From contig NZ_JAAGLT010000013.1 of NCBI RefSeq assembly GCF_010548275.1, forward strand, positions 124,001-188,000: a stretch of 64,000 bases of DNA, given 5' to 3'. Source of the DNA: Streptomyces sp. SID12488. Lineage in GTDB: Bacteria > Actinomycetota > Actinomycetes > Streptomycetales > Streptomycetaceae. Position numbers and translations under genes: made by a program. The notes below the pieces were generated by a model. That model ran no database searches and was not told where the DNA came from. It worked only from the letters and a program-made list of their open reading frames with translations. The stretch's first letter is position 1. Each line of letters opens with the position of its first letter. Below, piece by piece: positions 8,483 through 17,521 of the stretch.

Positions 8483-9802
8483 CTACGCGCCGAGAATCCG
8501 GCGCAAGTAGTCGTTCTGGAACAGGCGTTCAGGGTCGAGCCGGTCCCGCAGGGCGGTGAACTCCCCGAAGCGGGGGTAGACCCCGTCGAAGTACTCGGCG
8601 TCCCGTGTGTGCACCTTGCCCCAGTGCGGCCGTCCCTGGTGTGCCGTGAAGATGCGCTCGGCGGCGGTGAAGTACGCCTGATAGGGCGTTCCGCGGAACA
8701 TGTGGACGGCGACGTAGGCGCTGTCGCGGCCCGAGGCCGTGGAGAGCGTGATGTCGTCCGCGGGGGCCGTGCGCACCTCCACCGGGAAGCTGATCCGCAT
8801 GTCCGACCGGTCGACCATCGCCTTGAGTTCGCGCAGCGTCGCCACCAGGGCCTCGCGCGGAACGGCGTACTCCATCTCCACGAAGCGCACCCGTCGCGGC
8901 GATGTGTAGACCTTGTACGGGATGTCGGTGTAGGTCCGCGCGGACAGGGCCTTGCTGGAGATCTGGGCGATCGTCGGGATCGTGGCGGGCACCGTCCGGC
9001 CGACCAGCTGGGCCGCCTGGAAGACACCGTTGGAGAGGAACTCGTCCTCGATCCAGCCGCTGATCCGGCTGACCGGCTTCTCGGGGCCGGCGCTGCGGTT
9101 GTTGCGCTTGGTGTTGGTGTTGCCGGTGTGCGGGAACCAGTAGAACTCGAAGTGCTCGTTCTCGGCCCAGAGTTCGTCGAAGGCGCTGGTGACCTTGTCG
9201 AAGGTCATCGGCTCCTCGCGGGCGGTGAGCAGGAAGAGGGGCTCCACGGCGAAGGTGATCGCCGTGATGATCCCCAGGGCGCCGATGCCGACCCGGGCCG
9301 AGGCGAAGACCTCCGGATTCTCCTTCTCGGAGCAGACGAGCACCGAACCGTCCGCCGTCACCAGCTCAAGTCCCTTGATCTGGGCGGCTATCGAGCCCGA
9401 CTCACGGCCCGTGCCGTGCGTGCCGGTGCTGGTGGCGCCCGAGACCGTCTGCTCCATGATGTCGCCCATGTTCGTGAGCGACAGACCCTCGCGGGCGAGG
9501 GCCATGTTGAGTCTCTTGAGCGGAGTGCCCGCCTCGACCGTGACCGTCATGTTCTCCCGGTCAACATTGCGGATGCCGGTCAACAGTTGAGGGCGGATCA
9601 ACACCCCGTCCGTGGCGGCGGCGGCCGTGAAGGAGTGCCCGGTACCTACAGCCTTCACCTTCAACCCGTCCGCGGCTGCCTCCCGCACGGCCGCGGAAAG
9701 TTCCTCCACGGAAGCGGGCGTGACCTCCCGGGCGGGCCGGGCGGTGACGTTGCCCGCCCAGTTACGCCACGTGCCGCTCTTGCCGCTCACTGTGCTGTTC
9801 AA
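8483..9802 (-). CDS. D-arabinono-1,4-lactone oxidase family FAD-linked oxidoreductase
   Basis: A 439-aa vanillyl-alcohol-oxidase-fold flavoprotein. The FAD-binding PP-loop appears as GTGHSFT (about 53-59), with LTNMGDIMEQTVSGATSTG further on. The C-terminal ALO domain contains the signature PHWGK, which in aldonolactone oxidases helps bind flavin and substrate. It oxidises aldono-lactones or related sugar alcohols. The start is a TTG at 9802 with GGAGG five bases upstream. The first 41 bp lie inside the 3' end of the MFS transporter gene, so the two are probably co-transcribed and coupled. Confidence 0.87.
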   Translation of the reverse strand: MNSTVSGKSGTWRNWAGNVTARPAREVTPASVEELSAAVREAAADGLKVKAVGTGHSFTAAAATDGVLIRPQLLTGIRNVDRENMTVTVEAGTPLKRLNMALAREGLSLTNMGDIMEQTVSGATSTGTHGTGRESGSIAAQIKGLELVTADGSVLVCSEKENPEVFASARVGIGALGIITAITFAVEPLFLLTAREEPMTFDKVTSAFDELWAENEHFEFYWFPHTGNTNTKRNNRSAGPEKPVSRISGWIEDEFLSNGVFQAAQLVGRTVPATIPTIAQISSKALSARTYTDIPYKVYTSPRRVRFVEMEYAVPREALVATLRELKAMVDRSDMRISFPVEVRTAPADDITLSTASGRDSAYVAVHMFRGTPYQAYFTAAERIFTAHQGRPHWGKVHTRDAEYFDGVYPRFGEFTALRDRLDPERLFQNDYLRRILGA

Positions 9803-11000
9803 CGGTGCCTCCCCGACACGGAGCCGGTCTGTTCAGCCGGCGGTACCCGAGGAAACCGACCGCGACCGCGACGGCCCCGGACGCCACCGGAACCCCGTAC
9901 CCGGCGCTCGCACCGGCGGCGTCGATGACCCAGCCGGACACGGAGGAGCCGAGCGCGACGCCGACCGCGAGCCCGGTGCTCACCCAGGTCATGCCCTCGG
10001 TCAGTTGCGCGCGTGGTACGTGCTGTTCGATGAGGGACATCGTCGTGATCATCGTGGGAGCGATGGACAGACCCGCAACGAACAGCGCCACGGCCAGAGA
10101 CGGCAAGTTTCCGACCAGTAGGAGGGGGATCATACTCACGGCCATCGCACATACGCCCAGCAACCACCGACGTTCCGGGGTTCCCGGGAGGTGCAGCAGC
10201 CCGAACACGACTCCCGCCGCGCACGAGCCGGCCGCGTAGAGGGCCAGTACGACGCTCGCGGCGCCCTTGTGACCCCGTTCCTCGGCGAAGGCGACGGTGA
10301 CCACGTCGACGGCCCCGAAGATCGCCCCGGTCGCCGTGAAGGTGACCACCAGGACCTGGAGACCGGGGGAGCGCAGCGCCGAACCGCTCCTGTGCTGCGC
10401 GGGCGGATGCGGCTTCGGCTCGGTGTCGCGCTGGGACGTCAGCCAGAAGACGCCGGCCGCCAGGAAACAGGCGGCGAGCAGCGGTCCCGCCTCCGGGAAC
10501 CACGCCGTCGACAGCCCGATCGAGATGATCGGCCCGAAGATGAAGCAGACCTCGTCCACCACGGACTCGAAGGAGTACGCGGTGTGCAGCTGCGGGGTGT
10601 CCCGGTACACGGCCGCCCAGCGGGCCCGGGTCATCGCGCCGACGCTCGGTACGCAGCCGATGCCGGCGCTGCACACGAACAGCACCCAGTCCGGCCACCC
10701 GAAGTGCGCGGCGAGCAACAGCCCGGCCGAGGCCAGCAGGGCGCACAGCGTCGCGGGACGCAGCACGCGGCGCTGTCCGTACCGGTCGACCAGGCGCGAG
10801 ATCTGCGGGCCCACCACCGCGGCGGCCAGGGCGATGGTCGCCGCGAGGGCGCCCGCGAGCCCGTACCGGCCGGTGAGCTGGGAGACCATCGCGACCACGC
10901 CGATGCCCATCATCGACATCGGCATCCGGCCGAGGAACCCCGCGGCGGTGAAGCGCCTGGAGCCGGGGGCGGCGAACAGGGCGCGGTAGGGGCTGGGCAC
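9762..11000 (-). CDS. MFS transporter
   Basis: A 412-aa integral membrane protein with about twelve hydrophobic segments in two six-helix halves. Typical major-facilitator features include SRLVDRYGQRRVLRP (the loop 2-3 signature position) and a long central charged loop TSQRDTEPKPHPPAQHRSG between helices 6 and 7. It looks like a drug/sugar-exporter-type antiporter; the substrate is unknown. It is the first gene of a two-gene unit with the lactone oxidase (41-bp overlap) and is divergent from hemH. The ATG at 11000 lies just downstream of a purine-rich GGAGACTC segment. Confidence 0.88.
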   Translation of the reverse strand: MPSPYRALFAAPGSRRFTAAGFLGRMPMSMMGIGVVAMVSQLTGRYGLAGALAATIALAAAVVGPQISRLVDRYGQRRVLRPATLCALLASAGLLLAAHFGWPDWVLFVCSAGIGCVPSVGAMTRARWAAVYRDTPQLHTAYSFESVVDEVCFIFGPIISIGLSTAWFPEAGPLLAACFLAAGVFWLTSQRDTEPKPHPPAQHRSGSALRSPGLQVLVVTFTATGAIFGAVDVVTVAFAEERGHKGAASVVLALYAAGSCAAGVVFGLLHLPGTPERRWLLGVCAMAVSMIPLLLVGNLPSLAVALFVAGLSIAPTMITTMSLIEQHVPRAQLTEGMTWVSTGLAVGVALGSSVSGWVIDAAGASAGYGVPVASGAVAVAVGFLGYRRLNRPAPCRGGTVEQHSERQERHVA

Positions 11001-11150
11001 GGGAGTCTCCGGTCGATCCGGTAAGGCGTGACGGATACGCGGGTAAGGCGTGAAGGGAGCCGTTACAGCTTACGAGTCAGGTGAACCCAACGCACCCGCG
11101 GGGACGGGCCGGGATCCCGGCTGTCAGAGGGGGGTGGCAGGATCGGAACC

Positions 11151-12278
11151 ATGCGAGATGCGCTCGACGCCACCCCCTACGACGCCCTGCTCCTGCTCTC
11201 CTTCGGCGGCCCCGAGGGCCCGGACGACGTGGTCCCGTTCCTGGAGAACGTGACGCGTGGACGGGGCATCCCCAAGGAACGCCTCAAGGAAGTCGGACAG
11301 CACTACTTCCTGTTCGGCGGGGTCAGCCCGATCAACGACCAGAACCGCGCCCTCCTGGACGCCCTGCGCAAGGACTTCGCCGATCACGGTCTGGACCTGC
11401 CGGTCTACTGGGGCAACCGCAACTGGGCCCCGTATCTGACCGACACCCTGCGCGAGATGGTCCAGGACGGCAGGCGCCGTGTCCTCGTCCTCGCCACCAG
11501 CGCGTACGCCTCGTACTCGGGCTGCCGCCAGTACCGCGAGAACCTCGCGGACTCCCTGGCCGCCCTGGAGGCCGAGGGCCTCGACCTGCCCCAGGTCGAC
11601 AAGCTGCGGCACTACTTCAACCACCCGGGCTTCCTGGAGCCAATGACCGAAGGCGTGCTCGCCTCCCTCGCCGAACTCCCCGAGGACGTCAGGGACGGGG
11701 CGCACCTCGCATTCTCGACCCACTCCATCCCGACCGCGTCCGCCGACACCTCCGGACCCGTCGAGGGCCACGGGGGCGGCGGGGCCTACGTGAATCAGCA
11801 CCTGGACACCGCGCGGCTGATCGCGGACGCGGTACGCGAGCGGACCGGCGTCGACCACCCCTGGCGGCTCGTCTACCAGTCGCGCTCGGGAGCACCGCAC
11901 ATCCCGTGGCTGGAGCCCGACATCTGCGACCACGTCGAGGAGCTGCACGGCGCCGGGGCCCCGGCCGTCGTGATCGCGCCGATCGGGTTCGTGTCGGACC
12001 ACATGGAGGTCCTGTACGACCTCGACACGGAGGCCAAGGCAAAGGCGGAGGAGCTTGGCCTGCCCATGCGCCGCTCCGCGACGGTGGGCGCCGACCCGCG
12101 CTTCGCCGCCGCGATCCGTGAACTCGTCCTGGAACGCGCGGCCACCGAGAGCGGGCAGGACATCACGCCGTGCGCCCTGGGCGCGCTCGGCGCGAGCCAC
12201 GACCTGTGCCCCGTGGGCTGCTGCCCGTCCCGTGCCCCCAGGCCCGCCGCCGCGGGCGCCGACAGCCCGTACGCGTGA
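11151..12278 (+). CDS. hemH: coproporphyrin/protoporphyrin ferrochelatase
   Basis: A 375-aa ferrochelatase, which inserts Fe2+ into the porphyrin ring at the end of haem synthesis. In actinobacteria the substrate is usually coproporphyrin III. Seen: N-terminal LLLLSFGGPEGPDDV, the SAYASYSGCRQYREN block, FSTHSIP, and the active-site region IAPIGFVSDHMEVLYDLD with its histidine. The C-terminus has a cysteine set (CALGALG...CPVGCC) consistent with the [2Fe-2S] cluster reported for actinobacterial enzymes. It is probably co-transcribed with the monophosphatase gene 8 bp downstream. Confidence 0.95.
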   Translation: MRDALDATPYDALLLLSFGGPEGPDDVVPFLENVTRGRGIPKERLKEVGQHYFLFGGVSPINDQNRALLDALRKDFADHGLDLPVYWGNRNWAPYLTDTLREMVQDGRRRVLVLATSAYASYSGCRQYRENLADSLAALEAEGLDLPQVDKLRHYFNHPGFLEPMTEGVLASLAELPEDVRDGAHLAFSTHSIPTASADTSGPVEGHGGGGAYVNQHLDTARLIADAVRERTGVDHPWRLVYQSRSGAPHIPWLEPDICDHVEELHGAGAPAVVIAPIGFVSDHMEVLYDLDTEAKAKAEELGLPMRRSATVGADPRFAAAIRELVLERAATESGQDITPCALGALGASHDLCPVGCCPSRAPRPAAAGADSPYA

Positions 12279-12286
12279 GGACCCCT

Positions 12287-13102
12287 GTGAGCGACGCCCT
12301 GCTGCCCGAACTGCTCCGGCTCGCCCAGGAGGCCGCCCGCCGCGCGGGGGAGCTGCTGCGGGACGGCCGACCGGCCGACCTCGCGGTCGCCGCCACCAAG
12401 TCCAGCCCCATCGACGTCGTCACGGAGATGGACATCGCGGCGGAGAAGCTGATCACCGACGTGATCTCCGACCATCGCCCGGACGACGGCTTCCTCGGCG
12501 AGGAGGGTGCCTCCAGAGAGGGCAGCAGCGGCATCCGCTGGGTCATCGACCCGCTCGACGGCACGGTCAACTACCTGTACGGGCTGCCTACCTGGTCCGT
12601 CTCCATCGCGGCCGAGCAGGACGGCGAGCGCGTCGTCGGCGTGGTGGCGGTGCCCATGCGTGGCGAGACCTTCCACGCGGTGCTCGGCGGGGGAGCCTGG
12701 GCCTCCGGGGCCTGGAAGGGCGATCGCCGGCTCGCCGTCCGCCCGGCCCCGCCGCTGGACCAGGCCCTGGTGTCGACGGGCTTCAACTACGTCGCCGAGG
12801 TCAAGGCCCACCAGGCCGAGGTGGCCCGGCGACTGATCCCGCTGCTGCGTGACATCCGGCGTGGCGGCTCGGCGGCGGTCGACCTGTGCGACGTGGCGGC
12901 GGGTCGCCTGGACGGCTACTACGAGCGCGGTCTCAACGCCTGGGACGTTGCCGCGGGCGACCTGATCGCCCGGGAGGCGGGCGCGCTGACCGGTGGACGC
13001 CCCGGAGAGCGCCCGTCACGCCATCTGACGGTCGCGGGCACCCCCGGGGTATTCGAACCCCTTCAGCGCCTCCTGGAGGACTTCGGAGCCTGGCACGACT
13101 GA
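12287..13102 (+). CDS. inositol monophosphatase family protein
   Basis: A 271-aa Mg2+-dependent phosphatase of the IMPase/SuhB family. The metal and substrate motifs are clear: GEEGA, WVIDPLDGTVNYLYG (about 79-93) and WDVAAGDLIAREAGA (about 220-234). It may dephosphorylate inositol-1-phosphate, made for mycothiol or phosphatidylinositol, or histidinol phosphate. I chose GTG at 12287 because GAGG sits 7 bases before it; another GTG at 12275 overlaps the hemH stop and is possible. An IMPase gene (Rv2701c) sits in a similar position in the mycobacterial gene order, as I recall. Confidence 0.9.
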   Translation: MSDALLPELLRLAQEAARRAGELLRDGRPADLAVAATKSSPIDVVTEMDIAAEKLITDVISDHRPDDGFLGEEGASREGSSGIRWVIDPLDGTVNYLYGLPTWSVSIAAEQDGERVVGVVAVPMRGETFHAVLGGGAWASGAWKGDRRLAVRPAPPLDQALVSTGFNYVAEVKAHQAEVARRLIPLLRDIRRGGSAAVDLCDVAAGRLDGYYERGLNAWDVAAGDLIAREAGALTGGRPGERPSRHLTVAGTPGVFEPLQRLLEDFGAWHD

Positions 13103-13227
13103 CGAAGGGCACATTGGCCCCACCACACCAACCCCGATTGAGGCAACGGCGCGGGCCCACCAAGGTTCACTGTCGTCAGGCGATCGGCGTCTCGAAACCG
13201 GCTTCGGCGCCCCTAAGGCGAACGGGC

Positions 13228-13276
13228 AAAAAGAGGTGAGCCCCGGCACTGGATCGATGCCGGGGCTCCTCTTTTT
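13228..13276. terminator. bidirectional intrinsic terminator
   Basis: A strong hairpin flanked by an A-run on the left and a T-run on the right: AAAAAGAGG...GCCCCGGCA, a 9-base loop, then TGCCGGGGC...CCTCTTTTT. It lies between the convergent monophosphatase gene and a small minus-strand gene, and can serve both. Confidence 0.9.
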
Positions 13277-13292
13277 CTCTCTTACGGACTGA

Positions 13293-13466
13293 TCAGACGC
13301 TGGCCGCGCCGACCTCCACGCCATGTTCGGCGGCGAGGCGGCGCAGTTCGTCGAGGTCGGCCTCTTCAACCTCGACGAGGAAGTCGTCGCCCTCGTCGCG
13401 AGCCCGCGTCAGGTCGGTCTCAGTCGCCCTTATGCGCTGCAGAAGTCCTGCGGTGAATGCGTCCAT
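13293..13466 (-). CDS. small conserved-looking hypothetical protein, 57 aa
   Basis: A short acidic protein beginning MDAFTAGLLQRIRATETDL and running through an alternating charged helix (TRARDEGDDFLVEVEEADL) to AAEHGVEVGAASV. It has no membrane segment or cysteine. The ATG at 13466 has GAGGGGG about 7 bases upstream, and codon use matches the neighbours. A bidirectional terminator lies 16 bp after the stop, which supports a real transcript. Function unknown; the helical, coiled-coil-like sequence suggests a protein-binding role. Confidence 0.7.
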   Translation of the reverse strand: MDAFTAGLLQRIRATETDLTRARDEGDDFLVEVEEADLDELRRLAAEHGVEVGAASV

Positions 13467-13899
13467 GCTGCGCCCCCTCGTCCTGGGTCGTGGGTCGACG
13501 GCACGGGGGTGTGCCGTCCGGAAGGGGCGATCACGTCTCCAACTGGATGCCCGGCGTTGCCCTGCCGGGCGGCCACGGTGCCGGACACCCACGCCCGCTC
13601 CGCGGAAAGCGGTTCGTTGTACCACTAGGTGTCATGGCACACGCAGAGCGTGATCGCGGGGTGTAAAGCCGTCCTCCCCGCGCTCCCCGGAGAGGAAACC
13701 TCCGCCCACCAAGATTTCTTCCGTCACTGTCGGCAGGAGCGACTCCGGTCGGCCGGGAAGGAGCCCCGCAGTGATCGTCCAGAGGCCTCTTACAACCGGT
13801 TTACGGCCCAAAGCGGCAGGATGGAGGCCTGACCACTGGAAAAGTTTCCGCCAACGTGCCGTCCCGGCCCGCGGGCGACCCCGAGGAAGGACAAACGAC
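13467..13899. other. divergent intergenic region upstream of cutRS, 433 bp
   Basis: Carries promoters for the 57-aa gene and cutRS. Noted elements: GTGT-CATGGC-ACAC inverted repeat (13629-13642), and TTACAACCGGTTTAC (13788-13802) around a perfect AACCGGTT palindrome about 100 bp before cutR, a possible autoregulatory site. No gene is supported. Confidence 0.45.
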
Positions 13900-14553
13900 G
13901 TGCGCGTACTCGTCGTCGAGGACGAGCAACTGCTCGCCGATGCGGTGGCCACCGGACTGCGCCGGGAGGCCATGGCCGTCGACGTCGTGTACGACGGCGC
14001 GGCGGCCCTGGAACGCATCGGCGTCAACGACTACGATGTGGTCGTCCTCGACCGGGACCTCCCGCTGGTGCACGGCGACGACGTCTGCCGCAAGATCGTC
14101 GAACTCGGCATGCCCACGCGCGTGCTGATGCTCACGGCTTCCGGGGATGTCAGCGACCGGGTCGAGGGGCTGGAGATCGGCGCCGACGACTACCTTCCCA
14201 AGCCTTTCGCCTTCAGCGAGCTGACGGCACGCGTGCGTGCCCTCGGCCGGCGTACGAGCCTGCCGCTGCCGCCCGTCCTGGAGCGCGCCGGGATCAAGCT
14301 CGACCCGAACCGCCGGGAGGTCTTCCGCGACGGCAAGGAAGTCCAGCTCGCGCCCAAGGAGTTCGCCGTCCTGGAGGTGCTGCTGCGCAGCGAGGGCGCG
14401 GTCGTCTCGGCCGAGCAGCTCCTGGAGAAGGCCTGGGACGAGAACACCGACCCGTTCACCAACGTCGTCCGGGTGACCGTGATGACTCTTCGCCGCAAGC
14501 TGGGCGAGCCGCCGGTGATCGTCACCGTGCCGGGTTCCGGCTACCGGATCTGA
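13900..14553 (+). CDS. cutR: CutR, OmpR-family response regulator
   Basis: A 217-aa response regulator. The receiver domain starts VRVLVVEDEQLLADAVATG, with the phospho-acceptor Asp in VVLDRDLPL and the conserved lysine in LPKPFAF. A winged-helix DNA-binding domain follows (about 125-217) with VVRVTVMTLRRKLGEPPVI. The GTG at 13900 is chosen because GAGGAAGG lies about 9 bases upstream and the length equals that recalled for S. lividans CutR. It acts with the sensor kinase CutS encoded 6 bp downstream. CutRS was first linked to copper and later to secretion stress and actinorhodin control. Confidence 0.93.
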   Translation: MRVLVVEDEQLLADAVATGLRREAMAVDVVYDGAAALERIGVNDYDVVVLDRDLPLVHGDDVCRKIVELGMPTRVLMLTASGDVSDRVEGLEIGADDYLPKPFAFSELTARVRALGRRTSLPLPPVLERAGIKLDPNRREVFRDGKEVQLAPKEFAVLEVLLRSEGAVVSAEQLLEKAWDENTDPFTNVVRVTVMTLRRKLGEPPVIVTVPGSGYRI

Positions 14554-14559
14554 TCAGCG

Positions 14560-15792
14560 GTGGCAACGACACCCGCACCTCCCCAGACACCCCCGAAACC
14601 CACCTGGGACCCCCGCAGGCCGCAGGCGCAGTTCCCGTTGCTGCGCCCGACCATCCGCATACGGCTCACGCTGCTGTACGGGGGGATGTTCCTGATCGCC
14701 GGCATCCTGCTGCTGTCGATCATCTACCTGTTCGCGGCGAACGCGCTGAACGTGGGCAGCGACCTGCCCTTCAAGATCATCGTCGGCCAGGTAGGCAGCG
14801 ACGTGTGCAATTTCCCGTCCTCGCCGACTGCGGCAGAGCTCAACAGAGCCATGAACGAGTGCGTCAACGTGCAGCGCCAGCATGCCCTGGACAACCTCCT
14901 CAGCCGCTCCCTGCTCACGCTGCTCGGCCTCGCCGTGATCGCCTTCGCCTTCGGCTACGCCATGGCCGGCCGGGTCCTGACCCCGCTCGGCCGGATCACC
15001 CGTACCGCCCGTGCGGTGGCCGGCTCGGACCTGTCCCGCCGGATCGAGCTGGACGGCCCCGACGACGAGCTGAAGGAGCTGGCGGACACCCTCGACGACA
15101 TGCTGGAGCGTCTCCAGCGGGCCTTCACCGCACAGCAGAGGTTCGTCGGCAACGCCTCGCACGAGCTGAGAACGCCGCTGGCGATCAATCGCACGCTTCT
15201 GGAGGTGCACCTGTCCGACCCGGCGGCGCCCCCGGAACTCCAGCAGCTCGGCAAGACCTTGCTGGCCACCAACGAGCGCAGCGAGCAGCTTGTCGAGGGC
15301 CTGCTGCTGCTCGCCCGCAGCGACAACCAGATCATCGAGCGCAAACCGGTCGACCTCGCCGAGGTCGCCGAGCAGGCCGTCGACCAGACACATGCCGAGG
15401 CCGAGGCCAAGGGCGTCGAGTTGCGCGGGAAGCGCGATCCGGCGGTCGTCCAGGGCAACGGCGTACTGCTGGAGCGGATCGCGCTGAACCTTGTACAGAA
15501 CGCGGTGCGGTACAACGTGGCGGAGGACGGCTGGGTCGAGGTGACCACGGAGGTCCAGCACGGGCAGGCGGTACTGGTTGTCTCGAACACGGGTCCCGTG
15601 GTCCCGGCGTACGAGATCGACAACATCTTCGAGCCCTTCAGGCGGCTGCGTACGGAGCGTACGGGCAGTGACAAGGGTGTGGGCCTCGGACTATCGATCG
15701 CACGCTCTGTGGCGCGCGCTCACGGCGGCCACATCTCGGCCCTGCCGCGTGAGGGAGGTGGACTCGTGATGCGAGTCGCCCTGCCGATCTGA
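14560..15792 (+). CDS. cutS: CutS, membrane sensor histidine kinase
   Basis: A 410-aa kinase. Two transmembrane helices (about residues 29-58 and 110-132) flank a short external loop that contains two cysteines (SDVCNFP and MNECVNV), about 20 residues apart, which could form a disulfide. HAMP follows, then the H-box ASHELRTPLA, and a HATPase domain with NLVQNAVRYN and GLGLSIARSVARAHGG. It probably senses an extracytoplasmic redox or folding signal and phosphorylates CutR. The GTG start lies 6 bp after the cutR stop, giving one operon. Confidence 0.93.
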   Translation: MATTPAPPQTPPKPTWDPRRPQAQFPLLRPTIRIRLTLLYGGMFLIAGILLLSIIYLFAANALNVGSDLPFKIIVGQVGSDVCNFPSSPTAAELNRAMNECVNVQRQHALDNLLSRSLLTLLGLAVIAFAFGYAMAGRVLTPLGRITRTARAVAGSDLSRRIELDGPDDELKELADTLDDMLERLQRAFTAQQRFVGNASHELRTPLAINRTLLEVHLSDPAAPPELQQLGKTLLATNERSEQLVEGLLLLARSDNQIIERKPVDLAEVAEQAVDQTHAEAEAKGVELRGKRDPAVVQGNGVLLERIALNLVQNAVRYNVAEDGWVEVTTEVQHGQAVLVVSNTGPVVPAYEIDNIFEPFRRLRTERTGSDKGVGLGLSIARSVARAHGGHISALPREGGGLVMRVALPI

Positions 15793-16185
15793 GATCATGT
15801 CGCCGACACGCGAGGATGTTCGCTTTGCGCGGAATTTCCGGGGTACCCTCCCGGCGGCCTCGTGTGTGATCGATCACAAGGGCGAATTTACGGCCATCCA
15901 CTCTCCGTGATTGCACAAGTCGTCGTAAGGCCCGGTAGATCCGGGTTTTCGAAGGTCTTGATCACGGGAAGTACACGGTGGGGGCCTTTGAAGAATGGCA
16001 TTCGGACCGTGTACGGTCCCGATCGCCATCCATGCCGATCTCTCTCCGAGGGGCCGGTTGGGTGTCGATTGAGTAACAGACCTTGATGTGAGGCAAAATC
16101 TCCGCCTCAGGTCGGGCACAAGTCCGGCCTCTCACGCGTTACCTGCGCTGAGACACCGCAGACACCCAGAGGGGGAGAGCGCGAC
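15793..16185. other. intergenic region between cutS and the DUF4193 gene, 393 bp
   Basis: No gene supported. It contains a perfect 14-bp palindrome (15865-15878), a 9-bp inverted repeat GTACACGGT (15971-15979) / ACCGTGTAC (16006-16014) that may be the cutS terminator, and the promoter for the downstream two-gene unit. Confidence 0.5.
15865..15878. promoter_or_regulatory. perfect palindrome TGTGATCGATCACA, Crp-like
   Basis: The sequence is its own reverse complement. Half-sites TGTGA/TCACA are those of Crp, but the spacer is 4 bases rather than the usual 6, so Crp binding is uncertain. It lies about 320 bp upstream of the DUF4193 gene. Confidence 0.4.
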
Positions 16186-16482
16186 ATGGCAACGGATTAC
16201 GACACCCCACGCAAGACCGACGACGACGTCGACTCGGACAGTCTTGAAGAACTGAAGGCACGGAGGAACGACAAGTCGACTTCCTCCGTAGATGTCGACG
16301 AGTTCGAGGCCGCCGAGGGCCTCGAACTGCCCGGCGCGGACCTCTCGAACGAGGAGTTGGCCGTCCGGGTACTGCCCAAGCAGCAGGACGAGTTCACTTG
16401 CATGACCTGCTTCCTGGTGCACCACCGCAGTCAGCTGGCCCGCGAGAAGAACGGTCAGCCGATCTGCCGCGACTGCGACTGA
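16186..16482 (+). CDS. DUF4193 family zinc-ribbon-like protein
   Basis: A 98-aa acidic protein beginning MATDYDTPRKTDDDVDSDSL. The last 30 residues hold two CxxC pairs, FTCMTCFL and ICRDCD, the typical zinc-ribbon end of DUF4193. I recall a homologue (Rv2699c) next to dut in mycobacteria, where it is highly conserved, but its role is not known. A binding role with RNA polymerase or another partner would fit a small acidic zinc protein but is a guess. GGGGGAG lies about 9 bases before the ATG. It is followed 13 bp later by a hypothetical gene. Confidence 0.9.
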   Translation: MATDYDTPRKTDDDVDSDSLEELKARRNDKSTSSVDVDEFEAAEGLELPGADLSNEELAVRVLPKQQDEFTCMTCFLVHHRSQLAREKNGQPICRDCD

Positions 16483-16495
16483 GGAAGGGTCGGCC

Positions 16496-17413
16496 GTGAC
16501 AGGCTCGACCCCACCTTGGAAGCGCCGCTTCCCCCTGCGGGGAGCGGACCAGGGGCCGCAGGACGGCCCCGGTGTGCGTGACGACGAGCGGGGCTCATCC
16601 GATACAGGATCGGCCTCGCTCGAACCGGCCGCCAGGCCGGCCGACCACGGGGATGACCTCCCGGTGCCGGCCGAGCCTTCCGCACCCGTCACCGGACGGG
16701 CGGCCACGATCCGGGAGAAGGCCAGGGAAGGCGTCCGCAAGGGCGGCAGCCGCGCGAGGGCGGGCCTGGCTTACCTCACCGACCGGATCATCGAGAACGC
16801 CCCGCGTATCCCCGTACGCGACCTCGCCACTCTCCGTCGGCAGTTCCCGGGTCTCGGTCCGGAGCAGCTCGCGGACAAGCTCGTCGTGGGCGCCGCGAGC
16901 GCGACGGGAGCCGTCGGCGCGGGCATCGGGGCGGCGGCGATGCTGCCGGTGCCACCGGCCATGCCGACCGAGCTGGCCGCCGAGATCACCGGTGTGGCCG
17001 CGATCGAGCTGAAAATGATCGCTGAACTGCACGAGGTCTACGGCGTGCGGCCGCCGGGCACCCTGAAGCAGCGCAGTACCGCGTACCTGAACTCCTGGTC
17101 GGGTGAGCGCGGGATCGACGTGACGAAGCCGTCGACGATCAACTCGGCCCTCGGGGGCCAGATGAAGCGTGAACTGCGCCAGCAGATCATGAAGCGGATG
17201 ATCCGGGACCTGCCCAACCTGATGCCGTTCATGGTGGGCGCCGCCGTCGGCGCGGTCATGAACCGGCGCGACACCAGAAAGCTCGCGGAACGTATCCGCA
17301 AGGACCTGCGCACGTTCCAGGTCCCCTGGGACCAGCTCCCGGAACTGCCCCCGCTCGAGCCGCCCACGGACGCGCTGAGCCTCGGGGACGGGCCGAAGGA
17401 ACTCGGGAAGTAG
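16496..17413 (+). CDS. conserved hypothetical protein, possibly EcsC-like
   Basis: A 305-aa protein with a disordered first 80 residues, then a region with an Ala/Gly-rich hydrophobic stretch (SATGAVGAGIGAAAMLPVPP, about 138-157). AIELKMIAELHEVYGVRPPG comes next, and a second hydrophobic segment (LMPFMVGAAVGAVMN) lies near 245. This layout resembles EcsC-family proteins, but I could not confirm it. GTG at 16496 has GAGGAAGGG upstream. It is probably in one operon with the DUF4193 gene. The hydrophobic stretches suggest membrane association rather than full spanning helices. Confidence 0.65.
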   Translation: MTGSTPPWKRRFPLRGADQGPQDGPGVRDDERGSSDTGSASLEPAARPADHGDDLPVPAEPSAPVTGRAATIREKAREGVRKGGSRARAGLAYLTDRIIENAPRIPVRDLATLRRQFPGLGPEQLADKLVVGAASATGAVGAGIGAAAMLPVPPAMPTELAAEITGVAAIELKMIAELHEVYGVRPPGTLKQRSTAYLNSWSGERGIDVTKPSTINSALGGQMKRELRQQIMKRMIRDLPNLMPFMVGAAVGAVMNRRDTRKLAERIRKDLRTFQVPWDQLPELPPLEPPTDALSLGDGPKELGK

Positions 17414-17449
17414 GGGCTTGGAGAGGCGCGCGCGACCCTGGACACAGGT

Positions 17450-17475
17450 GCGGCGGGCAAGTCTTTGCCCGCCGC
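17450..17475. terminator. hairpin between convergent genes
   Basis: An 11-bp perfect stem (GCGGCGGGCAA 17450-17460 with 17465-17475) and a 4-base loop, placed between the hypothetical gene and the convergent DUF3093 gene. Confidence 0.7.
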
Positions 17476-17521
17476 CGAAGAAGAATTTGCCGACGCGCGC
17501 CGAGTCGCCGCTCCGGCCGGT

